From: Thiocapsa bogorovii
GTDB lineage: Bacteria; Pseudomonadota; Gammaproteobacteria; Chromatiales; Chromatiaceae
Assembly: GCF_021228795.1 (NCBI RefSeq)
Contig: NZ_CP089309.1
Span: 3,341,001 to 3,405,000, forward strand
Length of the DNA stretch: 64,000 nucleotides
Reading direction: 5' to 3'
Positions 27,637-37,011 of this stretch are shown piece by piece (within the stretch, counting starts at the first letter, position 1; each line of letters begins with the position of its first letter). The notes under the pieces are model-generated. The model did not search any database. It was not told where the DNA came from and saw nothing but the letters and a program-made list of their open reading frames with translations. A program made the translations under genes and the position numbers.

Positions 27637-30208
27637 AGATGCCTCGTTCCAGGAGTGTGTCGATCTGGTTTCCGAATGAGCCGAGTCCGGCAAGCTCGAC
27701 CTGCAGCATCAGGCTGGTGCTGCCGCTGTCGTTGCCGGTTTGCAGATGTTGACCCAATAACCTCAGGCGCCAGCAGCAGCGACCGAACTCGATGCCGGCG
27801 AATGCCTCGACGGTCTCCTCGTTGAGCAGCGAGTAGAGCCAGCGCCCGACGAGCTTGACCTGTGAACCGATAGGTACCTGCAACGAGAGGTCGGTGTCCT
27901 CGTAGCGCAGGTCCGGTTGGTCGCCGTAATTGAAGCGATAGGCGAGGTTCAGCCGGCTGCCTTCGGTTGGCGCATATCTCAGTTGCAGGACCCGTTTCTC
28001 CCAGGGTGCCTCGGTATCGTTGGGGTTCCATTGCAGGCTTGCCCGTGCGCTCCAATCGTTACTGATGCGGGCAGCGAATTCACCGGCGACGGAGGATTGG
28101 ACATCGTCTTCCACCGAATCGCCCGTCAACTGCACGCGACGATCCTCGAAGTAGTAGATTTGACCGACACTGGCGCGAAACAGCTCCCGGCCGGTTTGAT
28201 TGGCGATGGTGCGCGAGGTTAGACCCACGGTGAGTCTGTTTTCGTCGCCGATTCGGTCGTAACCGGTGAAGCGGTTGGGGCGGAACAGGCTGGCGAAGGA
28301 GAAGTCCAGCGGGGTTGTGTCGAACAACGGGGCGTTGGATTGGTCTTCGAAGGACGTCAGCACATAGTAGATCCGCGGCTCCAGGGTCTGGAGTGTCGGC
28401 GTGCCGAACCAACCGGTATTGCGCTCGAAGACAAGGGTGCCGTCTATGTCGAAGCTCGGGATCGCATAGGATTGTCGCGACGGGACACCCTCGGCTTCGT
28501 CGACCAGGTCGTAACCCGTGTAGTAGAGTCGTGCGCGCGGGAGGATATGCCCGAAGCTGCGACGCAGCGGCATGCGCAGGGTCGGAACAGCGACGAGTCG
28601 ATTGCCGTGGACGCGCGCCGAATTGTCGAAGAAGTCGTACTGACCCTCGAGCCCGTACTCGACCAGGTCGTTCCAACGCCGGGGATGAAGGTCCAGTTCG
28701 ACGTGCGGCAGCTGTCCGTAGGGGCGGTTGGCCGGCGTGATGGCAGCATCGATGGTCTGGAACTGCTGCACGCGCGCGAGTGCGCGCCAGCCCTTCCCGG
28801 AGTAGTAGAGATCGCCGCGCTGCACCAGGTTGCGCAGGCTCGTGGCATCCAGACGATTGCCGAAATCCTGCAGATACTGATCATCCGAGACCGATGCGAA
28901 ATCGATCGCGCTCGCCCAGCGCGGCCCGAGCCGCCCGGTTTGCTCGATCCGCACCGCACCGCGCGTGCCGAGCTCGGTGGCGCGACGGTCCTCGGGCAAC
29001 ACCTCGGCGTTGATCTCCACCTGCTGGAAGCGATCGAGATAACGCAGCTGCGTGCCCAGCATCAGGCCGCGTGTGCTCATGATGCGCGGTGCGATGGTCG
29101 CGTCGATGTTCGGCGCAATGTTCCAATAGTAGGGGATGCTGATGTCGGTGCCGGTCGTGTTGGACGAACCGAAGCTCGGGATCAGAAACCCGCTGCGACG
29201 TCGATCGTCGATCGGAAAGAAGATGTAGGGTGTGTAGAGCACCGGAATCTTGCCGATGCGGATTCGGGCATGATGGGCGTAGCCCATTCCGCTTTCTTGA
29301 TCTAGCTTGAGATCGCGCGCCTTGATCGACCAATCCGCGTTGCCGGGCGGGCAGGTCGAGTAGGTGATATTGCGAAAGCGGCTCTGCTGCTCGGAGAGGA
29401 TCTCCGCCTCCTCGGCAGTGCCGAGCAGATTCGCGCTGCCGGAGAGGCGATAGCGTGCCGTGCCGATCGTACCCCGGCGGGTCAGCACGTTGTAATCGGC
29501 TTTGTCCCCTTGGATGCGCAGCCCCGGCGTTTCGAGAATGACATCCCCGCTCGCGTCGAGCCGACCGCTGCGTCGATCGTAGGTCGATCGATCGGCCAGC
29601 ATTCGTTGATCGGCCTGCACGACGTCTACGCCGCCTCGCAGCTCAATGACCTCTGTGTTGCGGTCGTAGTCGACACGATCGGCGACGATCGCGACAGGGA
29701 TGCCCGCGGTCCCCGTCGGCGCCGCGGGCCCGGTGAACCCGGCTGCGCCGGAGCGGGGCCCGCAGAACTCCCAGGGAAGATCCGCATGCAGTCGCGGGTC
29801 CCAGGCCGCGGGCAGCTCGAGTGCGCGCGGTGCGAATTCGACGGTCGGTTCCTCCGCGTCCCCGGTTTCGGGGGACGCGAGCAGAGGCAGAGCTTCATCC
29901 GTGTCGCCTTGCGGATCCCGGCGGTCCAGCTCCTGCAGCACACCGTCCTGCGGATCCGGTATCAGAGGCTGCAGCGGTGGCAGGGTCACGGGAACGGCGA
30001 CGGTTGCGACACTCGACGCCGGAGTACTCGGATCCGAGATCCCGACATCGGGCGCGCCATCGGGTTGGCCGGCGCTGGCACCGACCGTATCGAGGACAAG
30101 GCTCGGGCCGGCCTGCGCGGCCGCGTTCGTCTCGTCCGCCGGGCGGTCGTCGGCGCCCGCAGTCGCGGCGACGGCATAGAGGATGATGGCCAGGGAAGCG
30201 AGGCGCAC
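27617..30208 (-). CDS. lptD: LPS-assembly outer membrane protein LptD
   Basis: An 863-residue LptD. It has a signal peptide (about 1-20), a long acidic/proline-rich spacer (about 25-125), an LptA-like jelly-roll (about 130-270, with ADRVDYDRNTEVIELRGGV) and a 26-strand-type beta-barrel to the C-terminus. Cysteines fit the family's disulfide pattern: one near the N-terminus (EFCGP), one in STCPPG, and the adjacent pair in GRCCWRL. GTG 30208 is chosen because it begins a clean signal peptide. An in-frame ATG at 30301 would add 31 non-signal residues. It is the first gene of lptD-surA-pdxA and is divergent from amgK. Confidence 0.9.
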   Translation of the reverse strand: MRLASLAIILYAVAATAGADDRPADETNAAAQAGPSLVLDTVGASAGQPDGAPDVGISDPSTPASSVATVAVPVTLPPLQPLIPDPQDGVLQELDRRDPQGDTDEALPLLASPETGDAEEPTVEFAPRALELPAAWDPRLHADLPWEFCGPRSGAAGFTGPAAPTGTAGIPVAIVADRVDYDRNTEVIELRGGVDVVQADQRMLADRSTYDRRSGRLDASGDVILETPGLRIQGDKADYNVLTRRGTIGTARYRLSGSANLLGTAEEAEILSEQQSRFRNITYSTCPPGNADWSIKARDLKLDQESGMGYAHHARIRIGKIPVLYTPYIFFPIDDRRRSGFLIPSFGSSNTTGTDISIPYYWNIAPNIDATIAPRIMSTRGLMLGTQLRYLDRFQQVEINAEVLPEDRRATELGTRGAVRIEQTGRLGPRWASAIDFASVSDDQYLQDFGNRLDATSLRNLVQRGDLYYSGKGWRALARVQQFQTIDAAITPANRPYGQLPHVELDLHPRRWNDLVEYGLEGQYDFFDNSARVHGNRLVAVPTLRMPLRRSFGHILPRARLYYTGYDLVDEAEGVPSRQSYAIPSFDIDGTLVFERNTGWFGTPTLQTLEPRIYYVLTSFEDQSNAPLFDTTPLDFSFASLFRPNRFTGYDRIGDENRLTVGLTSRTIANQTGRELFRASVGQIYYFEDRRVQLTGDSVEDDVQSSVAGEFAARISNDWSARASLQWNPNDTEAPWEKRVLQLRYAPTEGSRLNLAYRFNYGDQPDLRYEDTDLSLQVPIGSQVKLVGRWLYSLLNEETVEAFAGIEFGRCCWRLRLLGQHLQTGNDSGSTSLMLQVELAGLGSFGNQIDTLLERGIYGYHSD

Positions 30209-30377
30209 GATGGATGTCAGGTCGACTCTAGCCGGCGGCGGTCCGAGGTCCGGGCCTCGGATCGGTGGACGGGTTCGCGTTAACCTGCAACCATGGCACA
30301 TCTGTAGAAGCTCAGCAATCTTGAACCTGTCGCGGGCCGGTCGGTCCGCGGCGCCGACGCGACTGATCGGGGTGTCC

Positions 30378-31394
30378 GTGTCTGATCGATATGAGTCTAT
30401 ACGCCGCTGGGCGGCGGGGATCTTGGGGTCGGAGGACTTCGAGTTGCAGCCCGCCTCGTCGGACGCGAGTTTCCGTCGCTATTGGCGGCTCTATCATGGC
30501 GGTACGACGCGCGTGTTGATGGATGCGCCACCCGATCTCGAGGACTGCGGTCGTTTCGCCGATCTATCGCGACGGTTGCGGGCGGTCGGACTCAACACGC
30601 CCGAGATCCACGCGGAGGATCGCGCGGACGGTTTTCTCATGATGACCGATTTCGGCGATCGTCTGTATCTCGGCGAGCTGACCGACGACACGGCCGACCG
30701 GCTCTACGGCGACGCCTTGAACGCCTTGGCGATTATCCAAACCCGTGGTCCGACGGAGGGCCTGCCGAGCTACGACGAGGCCTTTCTGCGCCGGGAGCTG
30801 GGTCTTTTCAGCGAGTGGTTTCTGGGGTTGCTGCCGGATCCGGTGCTCGCCCCGGAGGAGTCCGAGGCGCTCGCGCGCGTCGAGGATCGGCTCGTGGCGA
30901 GCGCCTTGGAGCAGCCGCGGGTGTGCGTTCATCGCGACTATCACTCGCGCAACCTGATGCTGACCGACACCGGGAATCCGGGCATCCTCGATTTTCAGGA
31001 CGCCGTGGTGGGACCCGTCACCTACGACTTGGTCTCCCTGCTGCGCGACTGCTACATCGCCTGGCCGGCCGAGCGGGTGACCGATTGGGCTTCGGGCTAT
31101 TTCCACCTGGCCGCTCAAAGCGGCGTGCTCGAAGACGAGGATCTCGGGCGTTTTCTGCGTTGGCTGGACTTCATGGGCGTGCAGCGTCACCTCAAGGCCT
31201 GCGGGATCTTTGCGCGGCTGCATCGTCGCGACGGAAAATCGCACTATCTCGCCGATATCCCGCGTACCCTCGGTTATGTGCGCGCGGTGTCTGGCCGTTA
31301 TCCCGAGCTCGATGCCCTGTCGCGCTTGCTCGACATGCGCGTGCTTCCGTCCTTGGATGGCCTGGTCGCGATGGCGCCGACCAACGGGAGCTGA
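30378..31394 (+). CDS. amgK: Anomeric MurNAc/GlcNAc kinase AmgK-like phosphotransferase
   Basis: A 338-residue aminoglycoside-phosphotransferase-fold kinase. The Brenner motif HRDYHSRNLML (catalytic Asp) and the metal motif ILDFQDAVVGP match AmgK, which phosphorylates N-acetylmuramate at C1 in peptidoglycan recycling. Position divergent from lptD is usual for amgK in gammaproteobacteria. The usual partner murU (a nucleotidyltransferase) is not downstream; a convergent protease gene follows instead. GTG 30378 fits the conserved N-terminus (SDRYESIRRW) and follows a GGGG. The 65 upstream in-frame residues look non-coding. Confidence 0.85.
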   Translation: MSDRYESIRRWAAGILGSEDFELQPASSDASFRRYWRLYHGGTTRVLMDAPPDLEDCGRFADLSRRLRAVGLNTPEIHAEDRADGFLMMTDFGDRLYLGELTDDTADRLYGDALNALAIIQTRGPTEGLPSYDEAFLRRELGLFSEWFLGLLPDPVLAPEESEALARVEDRLVASALEQPRVCVHRDYHSRNLMLTDTGNPGILDFQDAVVGPVTYDLVSLLRDCYIAWPAERVTDWASGYFHLAAQSGVLEDEDLGRFLRWLDFMGVQRHLKACGIFARLHRRDGKSHYLADIPRTLGYVRAVSGRYPELDALSRLLDMRVLPSLDGLVAMAPTNGS

Positions 31395-31440
31395 TGCCCT
31401 CGCGAGCGCTGCGAGCGGGGCAGATGGCCTCGGGGCCGGA

Positions 31441-32565
31441 TCACTCCGCGGGCGTCGGACGGGTGTCGGTGGTGGCGCGGGTCAGGATGCGCTCGCTGCC
31501 GCGCCAGACCTCAAGGCTCAATGCGGCATGAGGGCCGGCGCCGGCGACCGCGTCGAGCAGATCCTGCACCGTGGCGACGTCTCGGTCGTCGATCCGGGTC
31601 ACCACGTCTCCGGGACGTAGACCGGCCTGCGCGGCCGGACTGTCGCGTAGGGTCGAGGCGACGAGTACTCCGTGTCCGGCACGCAGGCCGAAGGACTCGG
31701 CCAACTCCGGGGTGACGCTTCGCCCGCTCAGACCGATCCATCCGCGCGTGACCTGACCCTGCGTGGCGAGCGAGCGCGCCACGTCGATCGCGATCTCGGT
31801 CGGGATGGCGAAGCCGATGCCCTGGGCGGTCCCGGTTTCGGTGAAGATCGCGGTGTTGATGCCGACGAGCTCGCCTTGCGCATTGATCAATGCACCGCCC
31901 GAATTGCCGGGGTTGATGGCGGCATCGGTCTGAATGAAGCGCTCGATGGCGGTGATACCCAGCTCGCCGCGTCCGGTCGCGCTGACGATCCCCATGGTGA
32001 CGGTTTGACCGACCCCGAAAGGATTCCCGATCGCCAAGGCGAGATCGCCGACACGGAGGGACTGTGCGCGCCCGATCGGCGCCGCGGTCAGTCCCTGCGC
32101 ATCGGCCTTTAGAACCGCGAGGTCCGTATCCGCATCGACTCCGACCAGGGCGAGCTCAAGCGAGCGCCCGTCTGCAAGCACCGCGCGGATACGATCTGCG
32201 TCCTGGATGACATGGCGATTGGTCAGGATGAAACCATCGGGCGACAGGATGACGCCGGAGCCTAGCCCGGTGCGGGCGGGGGCTGCCCCCGATGGCCCGT
32301 GGCGGTGTCCTTGATAGGGCGGCAGGGTCGCACGCGGTGCAGCGGGCTCGGCCTGTGTCGCAAAGATGCTCACGACGGCGGGGGCGACCCGCGACACCGC
32401 CGTTGCGAAGGTCGGCAGGTCGCTGCCGGTCGCTTCTGCGATCTTTGTCGTTTGCGGCGACGACTTGTTCGCGCCGGGCGGAGCCAGCGAGAGCGTGAGC
32501 ACCGAACCCGAGACTCCGCCGATGACGGCCACAATCAGAAGGGTGGTTGGACCTGTCTTGATCAT
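31441..32565 (-). CDS. DegS/DegQ-like periplasmic serine protease with one PDZ
   Basis: A 374-residue HtrA-family protease. It has an N-terminal uncleaved-looking membrane anchor (about 6-28), a trypsin-like domain (about 50-265) with catalytic His in TNRHVI, Asp in DTDLAVL and Ser in NPGNSGGAL, and a single PDZ domain (about 280-365). One anchor and one PDZ fit DegS/AlgW, which senses misfolded porins and cuts the anti-sigma factor RseA, but the gene also resembles other short DegQ forms. It lies near lptD and surA, consistent with envelope quality control. The start at 32565 has only a weak ribosome site. Confidence 0.88.
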   Translation of the reverse strand: MIKTGPTTLLIVAVIGGVSGSVLTLSLAPPGANKSSPQTTKIAEATGSDLPTFATAVSRVAPAVVSIFATQAEPAAPRATLPPYQGHRHGPSGAAPARTGLGSGVILSPDGFILTNRHVIQDADRIRAVLADGRSLELALVGVDADTDLAVLKADAQGLTAAPIGRAQSLRVGDLALAIGNPFGVGQTVTMGIVSATGRGELGITAIERFIQTDAAINPGNSGGALINAQGELVGINTAIFTETGTAQGIGFAIPTEIAIDVARSLATQGQVTRGWIGLSGRSVTPELAESFGLRAGHGVLVASTLRDSPAAQAGLRPGDVVTRIDDRDVATVQDLLDAVAGAGPHAALSLEVWRGSERILTRATTDTRPTPAE

Positions 32566-32655
32566 CCGATTAAGCTAAGCAGCCATTGGGCAGCCGTGGG
32601 GTCTCCGGCGATGGAGCCGAGAGATCGGCTGTTCCTCCGAGCGTGATTCTAAACG

Positions 32656-33408
32656 ATGGTCGATCCTGACGCATTGGTCGCCTACTGCGACCGTCTCCTC
32701 GCCGCGGGTGATTTCGACGACTACGCACCGAACGGCTTACAGGTGGAAGGCGAACGCTCGATCACGCGGTTGGCCAGCGGCGTGACGGCAAGCGCCGACT
32801 TGATCGAGGCTGCGACCGCATGGGGTGCGGACGCGATTCTCGTCCACCACGGGTGGTTCTGGAAGAGCGAGCCTCCCTGTCTCGTCGGCATGAAGGGGCG
32901 GCGTGCAAGGCAATTGTTCAAGGCCGGGGCCAGCCTGATCGCGTATCATCTGCCTCTCGACGCACATCCGGTGTTGGGCAACAACGCCGCCCTGGCTCGC
33001 CGGCTCGGATGGGTCGATGCCGAACCCGCGGCGGACCGCCGAGGACTGTTGTGGTCCGGGCGCTTGAGTCTCGGGTGCTCGCCGGATGCGTTCGCCGCGC
33101 AGGTCTCGGAGCGTTTGGGCCGCCACGCGACGCTGATTGCGGCGGGTCGCGAGCGAATCGATCGAATCGCCTGGTGCACCGGCGGCGGGCAAGGATACAT
33201 CGAGCAGGCGGCCGCGCTGGGTGTCGATGCCTACTTGAGCGGCGAAATTTCGGAGCAGACGACTCACGCCGCGCGTGAGCTCGGGATCGCCTTCGTCGCG
33301 GCCGGCCATCATGCGACCGAGCGCTACGGGGTCCAGGCCTTAGGCGGGCACCTTGCAGAACGGTTCGGGTTGGAGCATCGGTTCATCGACATCGACAACC
33401 CGGCCTGA
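32656..33408 (+). CDS. Nif3-like dinuclear metal protein
   Basis: A 250-residue member of the Nif3/YbgI family. It shows APNGLQVEG near the start, the metal-binding HHGWFW (about 65), YHLPLDAHP (about 98) and the C-terminal AGHHATERYGV. The E. coli homologue is a hexameric protein with a two-metal centre. A GTP cyclohydrolase-I-type-2 annotation is common but its function is not settled. It is divergent from the DegS-like gene and about 180 bp before petA. Confidence 0.9.
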   Translation: MVDPDALVAYCDRLLAAGDFDDYAPNGLQVEGERSITRLASGVTASADLIEAATAWGADAILVHHGWFWKSEPPCLVGMKGRRARQLFKAGASLIAYHLPLDAHPVLGNNAALARRLGWVDAEPAADRRGLLWSGRLSLGCSPDAFAAQVSERLGRHATLIAAGRERIDRIAWCTGGGQGYIEQAAALGVDAYLSGEISEQTTHAARELGIAFVAAGHHATERYGVQALGGHLAERFGLEHRFIDIDNPA

Positions 33409-33588
33409 GCGGAAAACGGCTCTGAGTCCGTGCGGCTTTGTCTTGACCGATCCGACCGGAATACAAGACAATGCCCGGTCGATTTTGCAGAGAATCGGTA
33501 TATTCTGATCTTCCTTATTCATGATCATGCGTGAGCCGTCAGCGGATCAGCTGTTCAGGGGGCTCGCGCCAGCCGGGGGTAGTGGCTT

Positions 33589-34182
33589 ATGAGCGCACAA
33601 GGCGTGAACAAAACCAGGCGGCGCGTGCTTGTCGCCGCGACCAGCGTGGTCGGAGCCGTCGGAGCCGGCTTCGCCCTCGTTCCCTTCATCGCGTCGATGA
33701 ACCCGAGCGCCAAGGCGCGTGCGGCGGGTGCGCCGGTGGAGGCCGATATCAGTCAGCTGGAACCGGGCGCGATTCTTCGCGTCAAATGGCGCGGTAAACC
33801 GGTCTGGGTCGTGAGCCGCACGCCGGAGATGCTCGAGGCATTGCCGACACTGGACGGCCAGTTGGTCGATCCGGCATCCGCCGTGCCGCAGCAGCCCGAG
33901 TATTGTCAAAATGCGACGCGCTCCATCAAAGAGCAATATTTTGTCGTCATCGGGATCTGCACGCACTTGGGCTGTTCCCCGACCTTTCGGCCGGAGTTCG
34001 CCCCCGACGATATGGGAGCAGCATGGCGCGGCGGCTTCTTCTGTCCCTGCCACGGCTCCAGGTTCGACCTTGCCGGCCGGGTGTACAAGGGTGTTCCGGC
34101 CCCCACAAATCTGGTGATTCCTGTGCATACCTACATCAATGACACCACCATCTTGGTCGGTGAGGATCGAGGAGCTGCTTGA
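33589..34182 (+). CDS. petA: Ubiquinol-cytochrome c reductase, Rieske iron-sulfur subunit
   Basis: A 197-residue Rieske protein. A twin-arginine-type N-terminus (TRRRVLVAATS) and one transmembrane helix (about 15-38) precede the [2Fe-2S] domain. The cluster ligands are in CTHLGC and CPCHGS. It transfers electrons from quinol bound at cytochrome b to cytochrome c1 in the bc1 complex, which in phototrophs also closes cyclic electron flow. The stop TGA overlaps the petB ATG (TGATG), so the two are coupled. Confidence 0.95.
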   Translation: MSAQGVNKTRRRVLVAATSVVGAVGAGFALVPFIASMNPSAKARAAGAPVEADISQLEPGAILRVKWRGKPVWVVSRTPEMLEALPTLDGQLVDPASAVPQQPEYCQNATRSIKEQYFVVIGICTHLGCSPTFRPEFAPDDMGAAWRGGFFCPCHGSRFDLAGRVYKGVPAPTNLVIPVHTYINDTTILVGEDRGAA

Positions 34183-35426
34183 TGAGCGCAGAAAAGTCCG
34201 AGAACCTCAGCTGGATCGACAAGCGATTCCCGCTGACGGAGACCTGGAAGGCACACCTTTCAGAGTACTACGCCCCGAAAAATCTCAACTTCTGGTCGTT
34301 CTTCGGCTCGCTGGCGATCCTGACGCTTGTTATCCAGATCGTCTCGGGCCTCTGGTTGGCGATGAGCTACAAACCGTCTGCCGCCGAGGCGTTCGCGTCG
34401 GTCGAGTACATCATGCGCGATGTCGAGTGGGGGTGGTTGATCCGTTACATCCACTCCACAGGTGCATCGGCCTTCTTCATCGTGATCTATCTGCACATGT
34501 TTCGTGCCTTGCTGTGGGGCTCCTATCGCAAGCCGCGCGAGCTGCTCTGGATCATCGGCGTCGTGATCTATCTGGCGATGATGGCTACCGCCTTCTTCGG
34601 CTATCTCCTGCCGTGGGGACAGATGTCGTTCTGGGGTGCACAGGTTATCGTGAATCTGTTCGCGGCGGTCCCGGTGGTCGGCGACGATCTTGCCGTCTGG
34701 GTACGCGGTGATTACGTCATCTCGGATACGACGCTCAACCGCTTCTTTGCCTTCCACTTCCTCTTACCGTTCGTTTTGGCGGCCTTGGTGTTTCTGCATA
34801 TCGTCGCACTCCACCATGTCGGGTCCAACAACCCGGACGGCGTGGAGATCAAGGAAGGTCCGAAGGGCAACCGCTGGAGCGACAAGGCACCGGCGGACGG
34901 GATCCCCTTCCACCCCTACTACACGGTGAAGGATCTCGTCGGCGTGGTCGTGTTCCTCGCGATCTTCTCGGCCATCGTCTTCTACGCCCCGACCATGGGC
35001 GGACTCTTCATCGAGGCGCCGAACTTCCAGCCGGCCAATCCCTTCCAGACCCCTGCGCATATTGCGCCGGTTTGGTATTTCACGCCCTTCTACGCGATGC
35101 TGCGGGCAGTGCCGCCGATGTGGGGGTCGCAGTTCCCCGGCGTTGTCGTGATGTTCGCGGCGATCTTGATCCTTTTCGCGCTGCCTTGGCTTGACCGCAG
35201 CAAGGTCAAGTCGATGCGCTATAAGGGTCCGATCTTCAAGGTCATGACCGGGGTCTTTGCGGTGTCCTTCGTCGTCTTGGCGTGGCTGGGACTGCAACCT
35301 GCGGATCCTTTCTTGACCCTGCTGGCGCAGATCTTCACGTCGCTCTATTTCGCCTACTTCCTGCTGATGCCGATCTATAGCTCGATCGACAAGACCAAGC
35401 CCGTTCCGGAGAGGGTGACCTCATGA
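34182..35426 (+). CDS. petB: Ubiquinol-cytochrome c reductase, cytochrome b
   Basis: A 414-residue polytopic subunit with eight predicted helices. Haem-ligand histidines lie in the IRYIHSTGAS/YLHMFRA helix and the FAFHFLLPF/FLHIVALHH helix. The quinol-oxidation PEWY-type motif is replaced by the segment around IAPVWYFTPFYAMLR, so it reads PVWYF rather than PEWYF. ATG 34182 is used; a TTG three bases earlier is in frame. It overlaps petC by four bases (ATGA at 35423). Confidence 0.95.
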   Translation: MSAEKSENLSWIDKRFPLTETWKAHLSEYYAPKNLNFWSFFGSLAILTLVIQIVSGLWLAMSYKPSAAEAFASVEYIMRDVEWGWLIRYIHSTGASAFFIVIYLHMFRALLWGSYRKPRELLWIIGVVIYLAMMATAFFGYLLPWGQMSFWGAQVIVNLFAAVPVVGDDLAVWVRGDYVISDTTLNRFFAFHFLLPFVLAALVFLHIVALHHVGSNNPDGVEIKEGPKGNRWSDKAPADGIPFHPYYTVKDLVGVVVFLAIFSAIVFYAPTMGGLFIEAPNFQPANPFQTPAHIAPVWYFTPFYAMLRAVPPMWGSQFPGVVVMFAAILILFALPWLDRSKVKSMRYKGPIFKVMTGVFAVSFVVLAWLGLQPADPFLTLLAQIFTSLYFAYFLLMPIYSSIDKTKPVPERVTS

Positions 35427-36151
35427 GAAAGCTGATCATTGCCACCTTGGCGCTGTTGATGCCCGCCGTCGGCTTCGCCGCGGGCGGCCATGTCGAGTTG
35501 GAGAAGGCAGACATCGATCTCAGCGATCAAGCATCACTCCAGCGCGGGGCGAAGTATTTCGTCAACTACTGCATGGCGTGTCACTCGCTCAGCCACATGC
35601 GTTACTCACGCATGGCGGACGATCTGGGAATCGATGACAAGTCGCTGCGCGAGAACCTCTTGTTTGGTGACGCACAGCCGACCGACATGATGAAGAACGC
35701 GATGCGGCCCGCAGACGGCGAAGTCTGGTTCGGCACCGCGGTTCCCGACCTCACGTTGGTGACGCGCTGGCGCAGCCCGGACTGGGTCTACACCTATCTG
35801 AAGAGTTTCTATGCTGACCCTACGCGGCCGTACGGCGTGAACAACGTGATCTTCCCTCTGGTGGGCATGCCTCACGTTCTGGGTGATCTGCAGGGGACGC
35901 AGGAAGCGATCGTGGAAGAGCATGCCGGTCACGAGCCGACCATCGCCGGTGTGAAACTCACCCAGCCCGGAAGTCTGGCCCCCGAGGAATACGACAACAT
36001 GGTGAGGGACATCACCGCGTTTCTGACCTACGCGGGCGAGCCGAGCCAGATGGAGCGGCGCAGGGTGGGGATCTATGTCTTGCTGTTCCTGGGTCTCTTT
36101 TTCATCGTGGCCTATGCTCTGAAGAAGGAATACTGGAAAGACGTTCACTGA
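35423..36151 (+). CDS. petC: Ubiquinol-cytochrome c reductase, cytochrome c1
   Basis: A 242-residue cytochrome c1. It has a signal peptide (about 1-19, VGFAAGG), a single haem-binding motif CMACH (about 51-55) and a C-terminal anchor (about 216-234, YVLLFLGLFFIVAYAL). It accepts electrons from the Rieske protein and passes them to soluble cytochrome. It is last in petABC. A strong rho-independent terminator follows 12 bp after the stop, separating petABC from sspA. Confidence 0.95.
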   Translation: MRKLIIATLALLMPAVGFAAGGHVELEKADIDLSDQASLQRGAKYFVNYCMACHSLSHMRYSRMADDLGIDDKSLRENLLFGDAQPTDMMKNAMRPADGEVWFGTAVPDLTLVTRWRSPDWVYTYLKSFYADPTRPYGVNNVIFPLVGMPHVLGDLQGTQEAIVEEHAGHEPTIAGVKLTQPGSLAPEEYDNMVRDITAFLTYAGEPSQMERRRVGIYVLLFLGLFFIVAYALKKEYWKDVH

Positions 36152-36163
36152 GAATCGTCGCGC

Positions 36164-36211
36164 GCCGCATCGGTCTCGATCCATCGAGGCCGATGCGGCT
36201 CCTCTCTTTTT
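36164..36211 (+). terminator. Rho-independent terminator after petC
   Basis: A 17-bp stem (GCCGCATCGGTCTCGAT with its complement, one G-U pair) and a two-base loop, followed by TCCTCTCTTTTT. It ends the petABC transcript. Confidence 0.9.
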
Positions 36212-36364
36212 GACGGTTCGGGCCGGAGCACCCGGTTTCGGGCCGCGACCCGCGATGCACTGTTCACTCATGAGCGCAATGCTCAAGGCAGCTGACCCGG
36301 ATGGTCGGCGATACCTGTTCCTCGGGCCCGACCGGGCTTTGTCCACACGCTGGAGAAGGGAAGA

Positions 36365-37000
36365 ATGGCTGTGGCTGCGAGTAGACGATCCGTGATGACG
36401 CTATTTTCCGATCCCACCTGTCCCTATTGCCACCGTGTTCGGATGGTGCTCGCCGAGAAGGGTATCGCGGTCGACGTGGTCGATGTCGATGCAAACGACC
36501 TGCCGGACGAGGTGATGGACTTCAACCCTTACGGGACCGTGCCGACGCTCGTCGATCGGGATCTGCGACTCTACGAGTCGCGGATTATCATGGAGTATCT
36601 GGATGAACGCTTCCCTCATCCTCCTTTGCTGCCCGTCGATCCGGTTTCGCGTGCCAGCGCCCGGCTGTTCATGTATCGCATCGACCGCGATTGGTACACC
36701 CTGATGGGTCGTATTCGGCTGGGGAGCCCGGCGGAAGCGGAACAGGCGCGCAAGGAGCTGCGCGAGAGCCTGGTTGTGACCGCGCCGGTGTTCGGTGCTC
36801 ACACCTTCTTTATGAACGACGAGTTCTCTCTGGTCGATTGCTGCATCGCACCGCTGCTGTGGCGCCTGCCTGTTCTCGGCATCGAGCTGCCGCCTCAGGC
36901 CGAGGCGTTGCGGGTTTACATGCGACGCATCTTTGCCAGCGACGCCTTTCGCAAGAGCCTCACCGAGGCCGAGAAGGAGATGATCGCGGACGTGTCCTGA
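36365..37000 (+). CDS. sspA: Stringent starvation protein A
   Basis: A 211-residue glutathione-transferase-fold protein. It has the N-terminal thioredoxin-like domain with DPTCPYCHRVR and the PTL/YESRIIMEYL region, and a C-terminal helical domain. SspA binds RNA polymerase and affects stationary-phase transcription rather than acting as a transferase. It sits after petABC, as in many gammaproteobacteria, and is followed by sspB after 11 bases. ATG 36365 follows GAAGGGAAG. Confidence 0.93.
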   Translation: MAVAASRRSVMTLFSDPTCPYCHRVRMVLAEKGIAVDVVDVDANDLPDEVMDFNPYGTVPTLVDRDLRLYESRIIMEYLDERFPHPPLLPVDPVSRASARLFMYRIDRDWYTLMGRIRLGSPAEAEQARKELRESLVVTAPVFGAHTFFMNDEFSLVDCCIAPLLWRLPVLGIELPPQAEALRVYMRRIFASDAFRKSLTEAEKEMIADVS

Positions 37001-37011
37001 TGGAGGGCTCG

